Counted from the stretch's first letter, positions 10,127 to 21,935 are shown. The stretch: DNA of 64,000 nt from Lamellibrachia satsuma (GCA_033239005.1 BSQZ01000035.1:3923501-3987500); one strand, 5' to 3'. A program made the numbers and translations. The notes: a model not told the origin generated them from the sequence alone.

Positions 10127-13045
10127 ACTCTTGAGTGCTGAATAAGTGTCCCTGTACGCGTATTTATTTGATGAACAATGCCACCCTATACACACCTTAT
10201 TTGGCACTATACTATTATTAAATTTAAACATTTATGCCAGGCTAAGTTTTCATCCTTTCGAGCGACAGTCATGAATTTAGCGGCATCCCGTGTTTCCGAA
10301 GATCCTAAATTTTGATCCCGAAGCGTTAGACTTAGATTTCCATGATTAGATAAATCAGTCAGAATCCTCAGTTCTCGGGAGCTTGACGTGGTATATTATT
10401 AGTTAAAATGGCATTATCACTGCGTAAACCGATCATAAATGGCCACCGTGCACAGCACCTCAAACCGGTTGTCATCGGCTGGCTGCGGTTTCCCTGAAAT
10501 GGGCTTGAGTTCAATAAAACTAATGTCCATTTAAAAACGGAAAATTCCCCGTTTTTTAGCAGATATAAAATGCGGTTACAATATCTGCGGCAACGCAAAT
10601 ACGCATGAAGTGTATGCATATTTTGCGGAAAAAAAACCCCAGAAATACACGGCGATCCGCGTAGTTTCACGTTTAGTCAAAATCGCGAAAGATATCTTCG
10701 GCGCAAAAAAGACAAATATTCCTTAGAGTTTAAGGAGAAGCTAGGGAGGCTGGGCTATGAGTACAAAAAGGAGTATGAGGCTAGCAAAGCAGAAGGGACC
10801 GTCGAGTGGAACCGTTGGAAACAGAGGCATTTGAAAATGGCCACAAAGGAAAAAGAAGGGTACAAGTCAAAGGCTATTAGGGAGTCATTTCCATCACTTA
10901 AAACTGCTAAAAACAGTGATCCCTAATTCCAAAGGGTGCTATCTCTTGCCAGTTGATGCTATGATACGTACAAGCAGAAAATAGAGCAGGGCTGCTTAGA
11001 TGAGGAGCCAGACAAGAAAAAATAGAAATTCAGGGAGGCTGGTGGTGGAAGAAAAGGTCAGACAAGCTGCCTTCACATTGTTCATTGATGTGCATGGGTC
11101 ATTGAAAGGGCGTTTGCCAAAGAAGGTGTTTAAATTGAAATGCCAGGAGTTGTACGCTAAGTGGCTTGAGGCACGATCTGAGCCAGTTCCTGATGAAGCC
11201 AAGCTCCAATTCTCCAATAAGTGATTGGCAGGCTGGATGCTGGAATACTGTGTCAGCCTCAATAAGCCCAACAAGCGCTTCGCCCTTGCACAAGAAGAAC
11301 GGATCATTCGGCTCGTCGAGATTAACAAAAACGTGTGGTGTTCTTGGTACTACATGACCTCTCATTTCAAGAAGGAACCAGTCATAACGAACGGTGATCA
11401 AATGCCACTACACCGTAACAAGAGTTTCACACAAAAGACGACGACTCTGACAGGCGAGCAGACCTATGTAGAGAAAAACTATATGCTCTCTAGAGAGCGT
11501 GTCACAGTCTATATGCAAGTCTCAACAGATGTAACCAACAAAGTGAGACAGGCACTCAGGGCAAAAGGCTATATCCCCATCTGCATCAGTGGTGGCATCA
11601 CTGGGAACATACAGATAAATGACACACATGTCCATCATAAATTGAAGATGGCATACCGTGAGCGAGAGGCCAGGTTAATGTTGGAGATGCTTGATGAGCA
11701 TCATGACAGGATACCAGCCCCAACACGAGATGACATTATGCGCATGCTTGTGGAAGCTTGGCAGTCGCTCAGCATCGACCCAGGAGAGGGCTGAAGGAGA
11801 ACTTCCTATTGAATACGTTTCATGGATCTTGCATCAGATAAACTCCCCAGATGGTAGCCTTTCGAAAACAACTGCTGCATTCTACACAACCTAAAAATAT
11901 CGATGCATTGATAAAGACGATCACACTTCCCAAAGGAGTAACCATCAAAGCAGCTCCAGGCGGTATACCTCCACCTGATGGAGATGCAGAACTGTTTGAT
12001 TGCAATGGTGATGACCTTGAAGAAGGTGAGCTTCTGCACTATGAGAAAGACGGTGACGAGCTACTTAAGAATTCGTGCAGTACACCTAGTCATGCAGATT
12101 CCACATGCGTCTCACTGTCAAACATGTCTAATAACGAGGAAATTAATGCAGACAGCGCTTTCCTCGATGGTGTAAGGGCACTGTTTGATCAGCATAGCAA
12201 CATGTCGACTCTGTTCACTCCCTTCATGTGCCAGTTTCAAGTGACCTACAATAGGGCAAGATCAAGCATCAAAAAGCACCTTAAGACTGACCCTACTAGT
12301 ACTGTCCTGAAGAGCCTGAAAGAGACTGCAGTGGAAGACGAAGTCAGTGTCCCGGGACCCTCGACTGCTAGCAATGTGGAGCCACTAGTATTAGCAGTCC
12401 TCCACATGGACCATTATCACTGAATGTTGGATCATTTGTTTTGGTAAAGAATGGCCAAAACCGCCTTCATGCTTGTGTTGTGCACTCAGTGGAGGAGGGC
12501 TTGGCAGTACAATATTATGAGCAGCTACCAGATGGGAAGTTCACTCCACAAGAGTGTGCGTTAAGTCTGCTCAAGGAGGATGTTGTCAAAATGCTTCCCA
12601 TGCCAAACACCAGTGCAAGAGGGCATCGAATCTACTATGAGTTTACTCTCTAGAGTAGCGATATTTGACATTCAAGTCACAATGCCAGTAGTGATGCTGT
12701 TTTGCTGATCCTTTAAGTGTTGCTATACTATGAGTTGTCAACCAACAGAACACTATCATTTTACTGTTAATCCCCCCAGTTTGTCACCCTGCGTAGTTTA
12801 CAAATATATACTAGTGACTTTTTCACACAGTACTATTATTTATTTGGAAAAATTTGCCCCTCTATACTGTTATTCATCCTATACTATTATTTGACACTCA
12901 AGAGTAGTGACTTTGTTGCACTATACTATTATTTGTTTTGAACAATTTGCCCCCTATGCTATTATTCGGCACTATGCTATTATTAAATTTGACTGATTTG
13001 CCACCCACTGTTATTTGGCCTATACGTTTATTTGGCACTCAAGAG
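10127..13045 (+). mobile_element. TA-flanked DNA transposon with CTCTTGAGTGC termini
   Basis: The left end reads TA-CTCTTGAGTGCTGAATAA and the right end, on the opposite strand, TA-CTCTTGAGTGCCAAATAA, so the element has terminal inverted repeats flanked by the TA dinucleotide typical of the Tc1/mariner/pogo superfamily. Subterminal words ggcactatactattatt and aatttgccccc recur at 10199-10225 and repeatedly at 12780-13030. Removing the element rejoins the minus-strand gene remnant in frame, which supports the boundaries. It carries one broken transposase-like gene on the + strand. Confidence 0.75.
10687..12653 (+). pseudogene. DDE-type transposase-like gene (QMPLHRN family), catalytic core deleted
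   Basis: Pieces on the + strand run in order: a basic N-terminus (RYLRRKKDKYSLEFKEKLG, 10690-10926), KKVFKLKCQELYAKWLEA, a TGA in place of Trp at 11222, then LEYCVSLNKPNKRF, VITNGDQMPLHRNKSFTQKT and LSRERVTVYMQVSTD. At VTNKV the frame continues directly into RQALRAKGYIPICISGGITG and QINDTHVHHKL. From memory, intact relatives have a long block between these with the middle of the DDE core, so an in-frame internal deletion removed it. The C-terminal part (11851-12423) has acidic, Ser-rich sequence, and the end (12441-12653) reads VKNGQNRLHACVVHSVEEG and may be a small barrel domain. A transposase would cut and join the element ends; this copy cannot. Confidence 0.7.
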
Positions 13046-13484
13046 TATGCCTTCGGTGGTTGCCAGATCCATAGCCCAGGATAATGATGATCCTTCTGGC
13101 CTTCTGACAAGCCCAAGAAGAATGGGAGGATGTCAGTATGGGTGGACCTCACCAGAATATATCCAGAGGAAATGCTGCTTGCAATGATGGTGTCGGGTGA
13201 AGGTGTTTATACTTCTGTTTGCAACAGTTCGCCCTTATTGGTCTTAATCACCATGTGATATGTATACTGTTCTTCTTTCTATGAGTTACCTGAAATGCAG
13301 CTTCTTCCATTCCTCCATGAGGAAACAAATAAACTCTTCCCTGAATGCTCCATGTTTTAGGAGCTCAGCCAACTCTACCGCCAGGCATGTCCAGGTCCAG
13401 TCATAAATGTATGATGAAACCCTGAACAGCTTTTGCTTTGAATCTGATCAATGGTGATGCCACCATCAGTCACTGTTTTTATCC
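13046..13484 (-). pseudogene. 5' part of the same PIN/FEN-like gene remnant
   Basis: Minus-strand blocks in order: TVTDGGITIDQIQSK (N-terminal aspartate-glycine motif), a GP-H block, ELAELLKHGAFREEF with LMEEWKK, then SSGYILVRSTHTDILPFFLG (family DTDV with the first aspartate changed to histidine), then IIILGYGSGNHRRHIDVSNL running across the insertion point. The order agrees with an uncharacterised family in which DG, EEADT and DTDVxxL are conserved. Stops and frame changes occur throughout. The remnant is split at position 13045 by the TA-flanked transposon. Confidence 0.6.
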
Positions 13485-13499
13485 AAATGAATGGAATTA

Positions 13500-13635
13500 A
13501 ATGAATCCCTCTTTTCTAACCCTTTTGGGGTTGCTGGCAGGGGGAAGGCCCCACCTAAGATTGCTGAAATTGTTCATGCTATATTCAGAGGACCCCACAG
13601 AAATATTTTACACATTTTTTATCCTTCCCATAATT
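13500..13635 (+). repeat. GGGGTTGCTGGC repeat family copy
   Basis: Contains ttttggggttgctggcaggg, ggaaggccccacctaagatt and a diverged tail, in + orientation. Right boundary is unclear. Confidence 0.75.
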
Positions 13636-14760
13636 CCATTAGTTAGGGCGGCTAGCGTGTCAGTTGATTTTTTCTTTTTTTCTTCATAGCATGCTAGGAT
13701 ATACTGAACTAAACATCGACACCGCAAAAAATCACCTAGCACTAACGTCATATTTCACATATCCATCCTTTAAAAATGCAGTCCTTTTGGAAATTCCCTT
13801 GAGTTTCCAGAAAAGCGACAATGTTTCCATAGTAACAACCGCATGCGCTACGATGTTCAAACCAGCTATATTTGTTCGCCGTGAAAGCAGACCACATCGT
13901 CTGGTTTCTGTAATGCTAGTACACATCAGTATTATATCTACCTAACTAAATCAGGTACTTATACCAGCAAATATCAGCTTTCAGTGAGCATTAACGTTGT
14001 TTATCATGCCTTTGACAAGAACGGAAATGCCAACATGTATGTGACCTTGTGACCCTGTTGGAAAACGGGCCAATCAAAATGACCATACACACACCCTGCC
14101 ATGTGTTTGTTAAATGACTGGCATAACCTGATACCATAGACGATAACACGTTACAAGTACAGATTCAAGGGCTATTGTCGTGGCAAATTAAGGACATGTC
14201 AGTATTACAAATGGCCATTATGTTTTGTCAACAATACATAAAACGCCAGTGAAAAACCATAAATTTCAACCCAAAAACAAGCATTTGTTGAGATTGTGTT
14301 TTCATTAATAACCAGGAAATGTTGTTTCAAATATTGTTTGAGAAAAACTACAACACTCACAATGTTGCAATTTTGCATATGAACAAATCTTACATGCACA
14401 CAATGTAATACAGCAGTAAATTATGATTGGTGAAGTGTTTGTGCCAAAAATACACTGCCACTTTAGGCTGTCATTCAACTTTTACTTAATTCATTCACCG
14501 TGGTGTAGCAGATATAATTGGTTTATGTTTTAGTGGCTATTTTTTCACATTTATAAAAATGTTTTAAAAACCTGGCAGCATAACCAAATCAATTGAAAAC
14601 TAAATTTTTTTTAACCTGGTATATTATATAGTATTTCAACGACAATCTGTGAAGAAATGGTTTATTTATCTTTAAAACGTCTACTGAAACTAATCTATTC
14701 AAGACAGGCATATAATAGCCACCCCAGCTACTTTAAATAAGTGCCATTCCCCTAAGTAAA
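13636..14760. other. Noncoding stretch, no element recognised
   Basis: Open frames here are short with no family resemblance. Composition resembles surrounding intron sequence. Confidence 0.5.
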
Positions 14761-14762
14761 TG

Positions 14763-14875
14763 CCCCTTTTCCCACCCTTTGGGGTTGCTGGTAGAGGGAA
14801 GGCCCCACCAAAAATTGCTGGCATTGGTCTTTCACAAGGGAAGATTTAACACTGTTTTTAGCCTTGTCGTCATTC
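14763..14875 (+). repeat. GGGGTTGCTGGC repeat copy, left half (interrupted by a LINE)
   Basis: Reads from ccctttggggttgctggtag to ttagccttgtcgtcattc, where the LINE 3' end begins. The continuation of the same repeat is found on the far side of the LINE at 18338. Confidence 0.8.
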
Positions 14876-16119
14876 ACTCACTCAATCCTCTTCATGCCAG
14901 GTGGCACATAAGGCTTCAAGTTCAACAAGAGAGCGTCACTGTCAGTCTGCAGCCCATTTGGTGATGGTGTCCCATGTCAGGCCGCATCCTTTCATCTCCT
15001 TTTCCACTGTTCGTCTCCATGTTTCTTTCGGGCGACCACATCTCCTTCTACCAGCCGCTGTCCAGTGTAAGGCTGTTTTGGGCAGTGCGCCTGGTGACAT
15101 TCGGCACACGTGCTCATGCCATCTCCATATTTGCCTCTTGATCTGCATGGCCAGGTAGGTTGCATCTGTTTTACGAAGCAGTTCTTCATTGGTGATGGTT
15201 GTGGGCCAAAATACTGATAAGATCTTCCATAGACACCTGTTTTGGAAGGTCTCGAGCTTGTGTGCTAGCTTGGCTGTCAGTTTCCAGCACTCAGAACCAT
15301 AGAGAAGTACATTGAGAATGTTACTGCTGTACACCTCAGTTTTGTTTTCAATCTCGGTTACATGTACCTGGTACTTGGATTTCCAGATGGATGCATAGCG
15401 GAAATCTGGCTTGCCTTTGCAGAGTCTCCATCTGTTGTGATTTTGCTTCCCAGGTTTGCAAAGTCCTGAAACTCATCCAAGGCGTCGATTATGGTAATAG
15501 GGTTGTCTGTCTTGTAGTTGTTCCTCATCAGTTTGGTTTTTGCTGTGTTGAGCTTTGGCCCGATCTGTGGTGCTGTTTTTGTGAATTTGTCCATCTTTTC
15601 TTGCATGTCCTTGTGCTTGCTAGACAGCAGTCCAAGATCATCTGCATAGTTCAAGTGTTCCAGGATTGAGCTAAGTGTACATCTGATGCCCCTATTTCCA
15701 TCTTTGGTGATTTCTGTCATCAGCCAGTCAATGGCGAGGATAAACAGAAATGGTGAGATAATGCATCCCTGCTTTACTCCGGATTTGATGCTGAAGCTGT
15801 CTGTCAGGTGGCTGTTACAGGTGACTTGGCACTGGATGCCTGTGTAGAGTATCTTGATCACATTTACCAACTTCTGTGGGATATCTTAGTGACGTAGTAT
15901 TCTCCACAAGGATTCTCTGTGAAGGCTGTCAAAGGCCTTTTCAAAGTCAATGAAGGCAATGTAGATTGTGCTGTTCCATTTCATGTTTTGTTCCAAAATC
16001 TCCCATAACGTGAATATATGGTCGATGCATGACTTGCCTCTTCTGAACCCGATTTGTTCCTGACAGAGGAATGTGTCAGTAGCTGTTGATATTCTCTTCA
16101 AGATGATGTGGCTGAAAAT

Positions 16120-18104
16120 TCATTGTCATATATAAAATCATATATTCTTTCCATCCTATAGTCATTTTAGACATACAATGAAAAACATGCATGGTGTCGG
16201 ACGTACTCACACGAACCTGAATTTTTCACCTGAGTAAGGTGATGTCCATATCTCTGTGATGTGTAAGGGCATATTGGAAATTTTATATTATATGCTGATA
16301 GGGCAGGAGTTCATCTCTTGACTAGATCCAATAAAATGTCGTGTCTGTGGTACACTGAAGAAATACAGAGTAATTTGTCTGGTGTCGGATGTGCATTTTT
16401 TTGTGTCGGACTTATCCGTGTGAGATACAACATAACAAGTAGATAAAATGATGTTTATATTTTGTAAATAAAGTAGTTACAATGACAATACACACTTTTA
16501 AGCTTAGATTGAATCTTCTATGTAAAATCCAAAATATTGATGCTGTCTACTGTCCAGACAATGACAGACAAGACCTTAGATAAAATGCATCAGAACAAAC
16601 TGCCAGGACTGCCAACAATTTCCTGATGCACTTCTGTCGTGTATCCACAATTTCTGTGTACAGTGTAGTACTATCATATAAAGAGTCATCACTAATTGTT
16701 ACTTCTGTTAAGTCCCATGAAACAGATGTATCAGCAATCAGCAAGTGCTTATTGCCTCTTGCTTATATGCAGTGCAACTGGTGAGTATTAGCTACTGGGA
16801 GACAAACTTGACATTCACTCCCAGATTTCATAGTACAGCCAGTTCCAAAAAGTCTACTGTTGCACTTTCCACTTCGAACGTAGCACCAAACTGCTCACAT
16901 GACCATTCCACCAATTCCCTCTACAATGCCCTTGTCATGTGATGTTGCTGAAGAATTCCAGCTTAATATCATGGCATTCTCTTCTTCCCACAGGTGGAGG
17001 TTTGAGAATAGGAATCTCTGTTTTAAACAGAAACTTTAAGAACTACATCTGAGAATGCCAAAATCATGGTCTTGATATAATTATTATATTTGGATACTTA
17101 GCCTTCAAATACATGAAGAGTGCATCTACAAACACATTAAGCTTGGTGTACTGTAATTCACCATTGCTCTCAACCTCAGTGATTCCACTATTTGTCCTTG
17201 CATAGTTAGTAAAGAGTGTAGCTTGGTCATAATTTGCCAATCCGCACATGGCAAAAGAAAGATGGCCACTGCCCACCAGATTACAGGAAATAATGTCGGA
17301 GCAAAGGCTAGTGATGTTATAAAGTTTTAGATTGGTTATTGCTACTTCAAACCCATTTGCATACTGTACTAGACTGTATTTAATGTCTAGTTCAATGGTC
17401 TTGTTATGCCCCAATTGAATTTGGGTTTAGTCGGTGTAATTAGTTCCAAATGTTGTGTTAATCCAATTATATGGATTGAGAATGGTTATGACATTGATAA
17501 TGTTTATTAACATCAGACAGAAATTACATAACCACTTATATTTTGTTAAAAAGTTGAATTCAGTCAGCATGGTGTATGGTTTCGGATGTACATTTTTTAC
17601 ATACGTTTGACACCACAACTGGTGGTTAATTATTGCATAATCAATAAATATTTAGAATTTGATTGTTCACACCAATAAAATTAACATTATATCTTGGTTA
17701 GTAAAATCTTGCAACCATCCAACACTTATTTGATGTCGAACGTACATGAATAACATACTCATTGCTAATTTAATTAAAAGCCAGTTTAAAATATACCTAA
17801 AATTGTTATATCATGTAAATTAACTAAGCATATGTCTGGGATTAAATTCCATAAAAAGGAATAAGCCTATTTATAAATTAAAGTAGCTATATTGTGACAA
17901 ATATTTTAATGGAATTTTTCATAAAATATTTTCGTTATCATTATCATGTCATTAGTTGCATTGTAAATGATTACATAACATCTGGATTAAAATGGATTAA
18001 TGTAACATTTGAAACTATGGAACATTACCTTTCAAATGATACCAGACTTGCCCCATTTGAATCGGTTTCTAAAAACATGTTGGTTTACCTGAACGTGGAA
18101 CTGC
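16120..18104. mobile_element. 2-kb insertion inside the LINE, with recurring GTGTCGGA-type words
   Basis: The LINE protein breaks at WKTG (about 18105) and resumes at IILKRIS (about 16118), so the material between is a secondary insertion that replaced about 30 codons. It contains the related words gtgtcggacgtac (16195), gtgtcggatgtgc (16381), gtgtcggacttatcc (16403), tttcggatgtaca (17580) and gatgtcgaacgtac (17733). No terminal inverted repeat was recognised. Minus-strand frames at 17427-17618 and 17064-17414 lie in one frame separated by a single stop and together read about 180 residues with a hydrophobic segment near the start; I do not recognise them. Confidence 0.55.
17064..17618 (-). 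pseudogene. Unrecognised open frame of about 180 codons with one stop
   Basis: Starting at 17618 the frame runs 63 codons with a hydrophobic stretch (WLCNFCLMLINIINVITIL), meets one stop (17427-17429), then after four codons continues 116 codons from 17414 to 17064 with several N-x-S/T-like sites (HNKT, YNIT) and cysteines. This could suggest a secreted or membrane protein. No family is recognised. It sits within the insertion in the LINE, so it may be cargo of a DNA element or chance; the shared frame across the stop argues mildly for a real remnant. Confidence 0.3.
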
Positions 18105-18337
18105 CTGCCTGTCTTCCAATCATCTGGTATGTCTTCTTCATCCCAAATCTTCTGGAAGATCTGGCATAGGATTTTGGGTGTCTTTTGTTCATCTTCTTTC
18201 AGCATTTCAGGACAGACGCTGTCGCTTCCTAGTGCTTTTCCATTCTTCTGGGCTTTAATGGCTTCTCTGACTTCAGCTTCTGTGAAGTTGATTTCAAGGT
18301 CATGTGCTGCCTCCAGAATTTCTGCAATGTCTGCATA

Positions 18338-18625
18338 CTTGGTGTCATTCCCATAAATAAATGTCTCCTTTTCTCTCACCCTTTGGGGTTGCTGGCAGGG
18401 GGAATCTCTGACCTAAAATTGCTGGCATTGGTCATTCCATACTCAGGGAACTGCACGAGAACATTTGACACTGGTTTTAGCCTTGGTACCATTCCCAAAA
18501 ATAAATTTACTTTTTGCTACTTCGATGGATGACTTTGAAGGCAACCCTACACCCCAGACCCAACAGCAACCTATTTTTGTGATGTCAAGGGTGGTCCCTT
18601 AAGTCCATGGGGTCATGAATAAAAA
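18338..18625 (+). repeat. GGGGTTGCTGGC repeat copy, right half
   Basis: Starts with the target duplication cttggtgtcattc, continues cataaataaatg, then a second monomer with ccctttggggttgctggcag, ggcattggtcattccatactc and ttagccttgg, and ends with the tail gtcccttaagtccatgggg. It completes the copy begun at 14763. Confidence 0.8.
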
Positions 18626-19098
18626 CTCCCACTCTATATTATCGTGGTAGTAACACTACTTGCAGTAATCACCTTTAGTTACACAATTGCTTTTTATGTG
18701 CCAGAGTATTATGTTAAAATGGTCTAGCACAATTTTATTAGCATTATGTTGTTTTATCACAGTATGAAATTAATCAACCAAGTATGTGGTTGTTTACAGC
18801 AAAAAGAAATGTGCTACAAAACTACTAAGCAACATTCGATTCTCCCAAGAAATGCTTATTTTGTCTTTACTGGATATTACACACAGCAAAAATTAATAAC
18901 AATATGTATTTGAAAATAAAAAGTATAACACTTATTGTTATTTTATATTCAATTAACATTATTTTATTATCTTCTGCCATATTCTACCATAACAAAGAAT
19001 GACCCATTTTTCTCAATTGATGTAGTAGACAAAGTTTGGTTTAGTGCTGCTCTTAGACCCAGACTCTTTGTTGTGCTGAAATGAAACTGTTGAAATAG
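18626..19098 (+). other. Intron sequence before the VEGGF exon
   Basis: AT-rich intron with no recognised element, ending in the acceptor gaaatag. Confidence 0.7.
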
Positions 19099-19217
19099 GT
19101 GTTGAAGGTGGCTTCAATTTGGATGAGAACAAATACGAAGTTGAAGAAATCAACAGCATTGTTGTGATGCCGTCATGGAAGGACATCCCACTGACTGATC
19201 CTGAGCTTCCAGTTGAG
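19099..19217 (+). CDS. USP5: USP5-like exon (VEGGF segment of the cryptic UBP domain)
   Basis: A 119-nt exon with acceptor gaaatag and donor gtgggt. It completes the glycine codon begun at 7873 and continues VEGGFNLDENKYEVEE then IVVMPSW and IPLTDPELPVE. Human USP5 has VEGGFDLSEEKFELDED, a VILPDY strand and a GLPDIV stretch at the same place. It ends in phase 0. A large transposon with long inverted repeats begins only about 65-100 bp downstream of the donor, so the insertion just missed the splice site. Confidence 0.95.
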
Positions 19218-19317
19218 GTGGGTGTTGCACTTGTGAAATGAATTAGTTAGTTCGGCAGTGAAATGCTGTTTTGAAGGTGGATCTTGCAATAGTCCATAAC
19301 TTTTTTTTGCAGTTTCC

Positions 19318-20530
19318 ATATCTAGAGAGTGTACTGATGAGGAACCCAAGTGATGCTACCCTGGCACCCTTGAGCATCCTCGCCGCCAGGGGTTCTGACT
19401 ATACATCAATGCCCCTGGCAGATTAACCTGTCATCCTCGCCGCCAGGGGTTCTGACTATACATCAATGCCCCTGGCAGATTAACCTGTCATCCTCGCCGC
19501 CAGGGGTTCTGACTATACATCAATGCCCCTGGCAGATTAACCTGTCATCCTCGCTGCCAGGGGTTCTGACTATACATCAATGCCCCTGGCAGATTAACCT
19601 GTCATCCTCGCCGCCAGGGGTTCTGACTATACATCAATGCCCCTGGCAGATTAACCTGTCATCCTCGCCGCCAGGGGTTCCGACTATACATCAATGCCCC
19701 TGGCAGATTAACCTGTCATCCTCGCTGCCAGGGATTCTGACTATACATAAATGCCCCTGGCAGATTAACCTGCTGAAACGTGGAACTTACTTTTGCTGAG
19801 TTAACCAATAGCAGCCGTCCCTGTGACCTTGGGGGCTTGCACATGGGAACTTAAGTTTAATTGGCTGCAGACTTTTAAGTAATTTGCTAATTTGGGCACT
19901 GGCGCGTCTAGTTCCCAGAAACACGTCAACCAAGAGGGCAAGTGGGACGAAATACAAATGATTCAGGGTACATTCATGCATTTTTCAAAATATGCAAATT
20001 AGGGTTGCCATTAATCAAAGTTCTATTTTTGTTAATATCTTGGTAATTATTGACAATAGCACAACAAGTAAGGTATTTAGACCCATGGTTTGAGTGTATT
20101 CTGTATTGCTCAGGATGTTTCTGAAATGATCCTACATTTCATTATCGAAATATGCAAATTAGGTGCCACTGTTAACAAAATATTGAATTTGGTCCATATC
20201 TCAGTAAGTATGCTTAATAGCAACACAAGTTAGATGTTTATACCTATGTATTGATGAGGATGTTCACATAGAAGTCTTGCTTGAATATGCAAATTAACAA
20301 CCACCAATGCTGAAAAAAAAATATTTTTGGAACTATTTATGACAGCATTTCAAATGAGGTGTCTAAACTCTTGTTTATATGGTCAGGAATTTTGATGGTG
20401 CCATCCAAAAAATTACTTGTTGGTTAATATTCAAACCTTCTTAAGTCCTTATGCAAATCAGCCAAAGCCATTAATGAAAAATCAGTAACCTTTGAAATAT
20501 ACATGATGGCATCTCAAATGAAGTTTCCAT
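19318..20530 (+). repeat. Left terminal inverted repeat of the 4.9-kb element
   Basis: Pairs with 23560-24135 on the opposite strand. It is interrupted from about 19375 to 19980 by the 57-bp array and about 200 bp of other sequence. Confidence 0.75.
19375..19773. repeat. 57-bp minisatellite, 7 copies
   Basis: Seven head-to-tail units starting catcctcgccgccaggggtt at 19375, 19432, 19489, 19546, 19603, 19660 and 19717, nearly identical. Each unit carries gccagggg and, 19 bases later, cccctggc, so each can fold as an 8-bp-stem hairpin. The array has much higher GC than its surroundings. Confidence 0.95.
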
Positions 20531-21344
20531 ACCATTCTTTTAGGTAAGCAGTTGTGATTAGCACTCGATGCAATATATACACAATGTACTTTATTGCAAC
20601 ATCTAAAAACTGGCATCCTGGCATAGTTGTCTCGCTCTCTTTGCTGTCTACATTGGTGGCCCCAACAATTGTATTCTCAATTATGTGCATGGTGAATGAC
20701 CTGCACAAATACAGACACTGTACAGAACAACTTGGCTTATTTGGTGAACATCCACATTTGTTCAATTAAAAAATCTCAGGTGGGGTGAGGGTGACATCAT
20801 ATGACAATATGATTGGCTTTAATTATTTTTTGCTTCATCATGTATCTGTCCAAACTTCATGGCATCCAGTGATGGAGGTGAGGAACCAAGGGCTGACTTC
20901 CAGGTGGCTGTCTGGATGTGGGCATGTCAGACATTGTCTTCAAATGTCTCGGTAGTTGGTGGAAGAGTCTTCAGTTATGGTGCTGTTGTCACCTTTGCTT
21001 TGCCCATCTTTCGAGACCAGGCCTTCTTACGAACCTCCAACATGTCTGCAGTCTTCTTGCTACCATAAAATGCAGCAATGAACTCAACTGCGATTACCCC
21101 AGGTATACTAGCCTGAATATCACTCAGCTTATCCAGGCTCCGACTAGCTACAGGTGCCTGTATTGTGCTGCTAGAAGTTGCGAGATCATACCAACCTGTT
21201 TCTTAGCTGTTGCTGTAACGTGTGTCAATGTCATACCAGGATTGGTACTCTCCATTGTAAGACTGCAGATAAGACCGAGTTCTGCGTAATAATGGAGGAG
21301 AGGACGAATACGTCAGTATCATCCAGACCTATGGCCGAGTCCAT

Positions 21345-21475
21345 TTTTATGAGTAAAGTATGAGTATGAGTATGACTACATTGGTGATGGCTAAGTATGA
21401 GTACATTGCTAAAAGCTGAGTAAGATGAGTATGAGTATATTTTCATGAGTACAAGTATGAGTATGATTACATCTT
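21345..21475. repeat. GAGTAT imperfect repeat
   Basis: Recurrent gagtatgagtatgacta and gagtacattgct words, an imperfect hexamer-like array that interrupts the gene remnant. Confidence 0.75.
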
Positions 21476-21935
21476 GTATGATATAGTAATAATAATGCAT
21501 TTTTAAATAAACAGTAGAAGCAATTACAATTGCAGTTGCTTGTATCATTTATTGAACTGTGATCACATCCGCCTCTTTGTGTGTTGTCTGCAGATCACCT
21601 CGGTTAGTCAGAAACCATGACATGTGTTCTACATGGACAGGGTCCCAATCAATTATGACAAGTGTGTGTGTGGTTGGTTGCATTTTATTCTGTCCTTTTT
21701 CAATAAATTTCTGACAAATTAAGTCTATCAAATGAACTTTTCAGTCAATGTCAGAACAACTTTCTGAGGTGGAAATGGAATCTGAGGACTGAGTCTGTGT
21801 CATCTACTGTCATGCTGACCGACTGGTGCTGACCTGGTTCCACTTTTGATGCTGAAGTCAGAGTTCCTATCGAATGTACTGTACACATCTCCTTTGGCTG
21901 TTTTCGTAAACACAGCAGCATAAATTGTCCAAGAA

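Larger units (their letters stand above)
14876..18337 (-). mobile_element. RTE-like LINE, 5'-truncated, later split by a 2-kb insertion
   Basis: The minus strand gives, 5' to 3': EILEAAHDLEINFTEAEVR, KALGSDSVCPEML and IPDDWKTG (18105-18330); then after the insert IILKRISTATD, EQIGFRRGKSCIDHIF, IAFIDFEKAFDSLHRESLW, SIKSGVKQGCIISPFLF, LNYADDLGLLSS and a C-terminus with LLYGSECWKLT and GRRRCGRPKETWRR (14942-16118). YADD is the reverse transcriptase catalytic motif. It is broken at 15886 (stop) and near 15350. Its edges carry cttgtcgtcattc (14863-14875) and cttggtgtcattc (18338-18350), an 11/13 target duplication. The 3' end is a short tgag-type tail, as in RTE-like elements. Confidence 0.85.
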
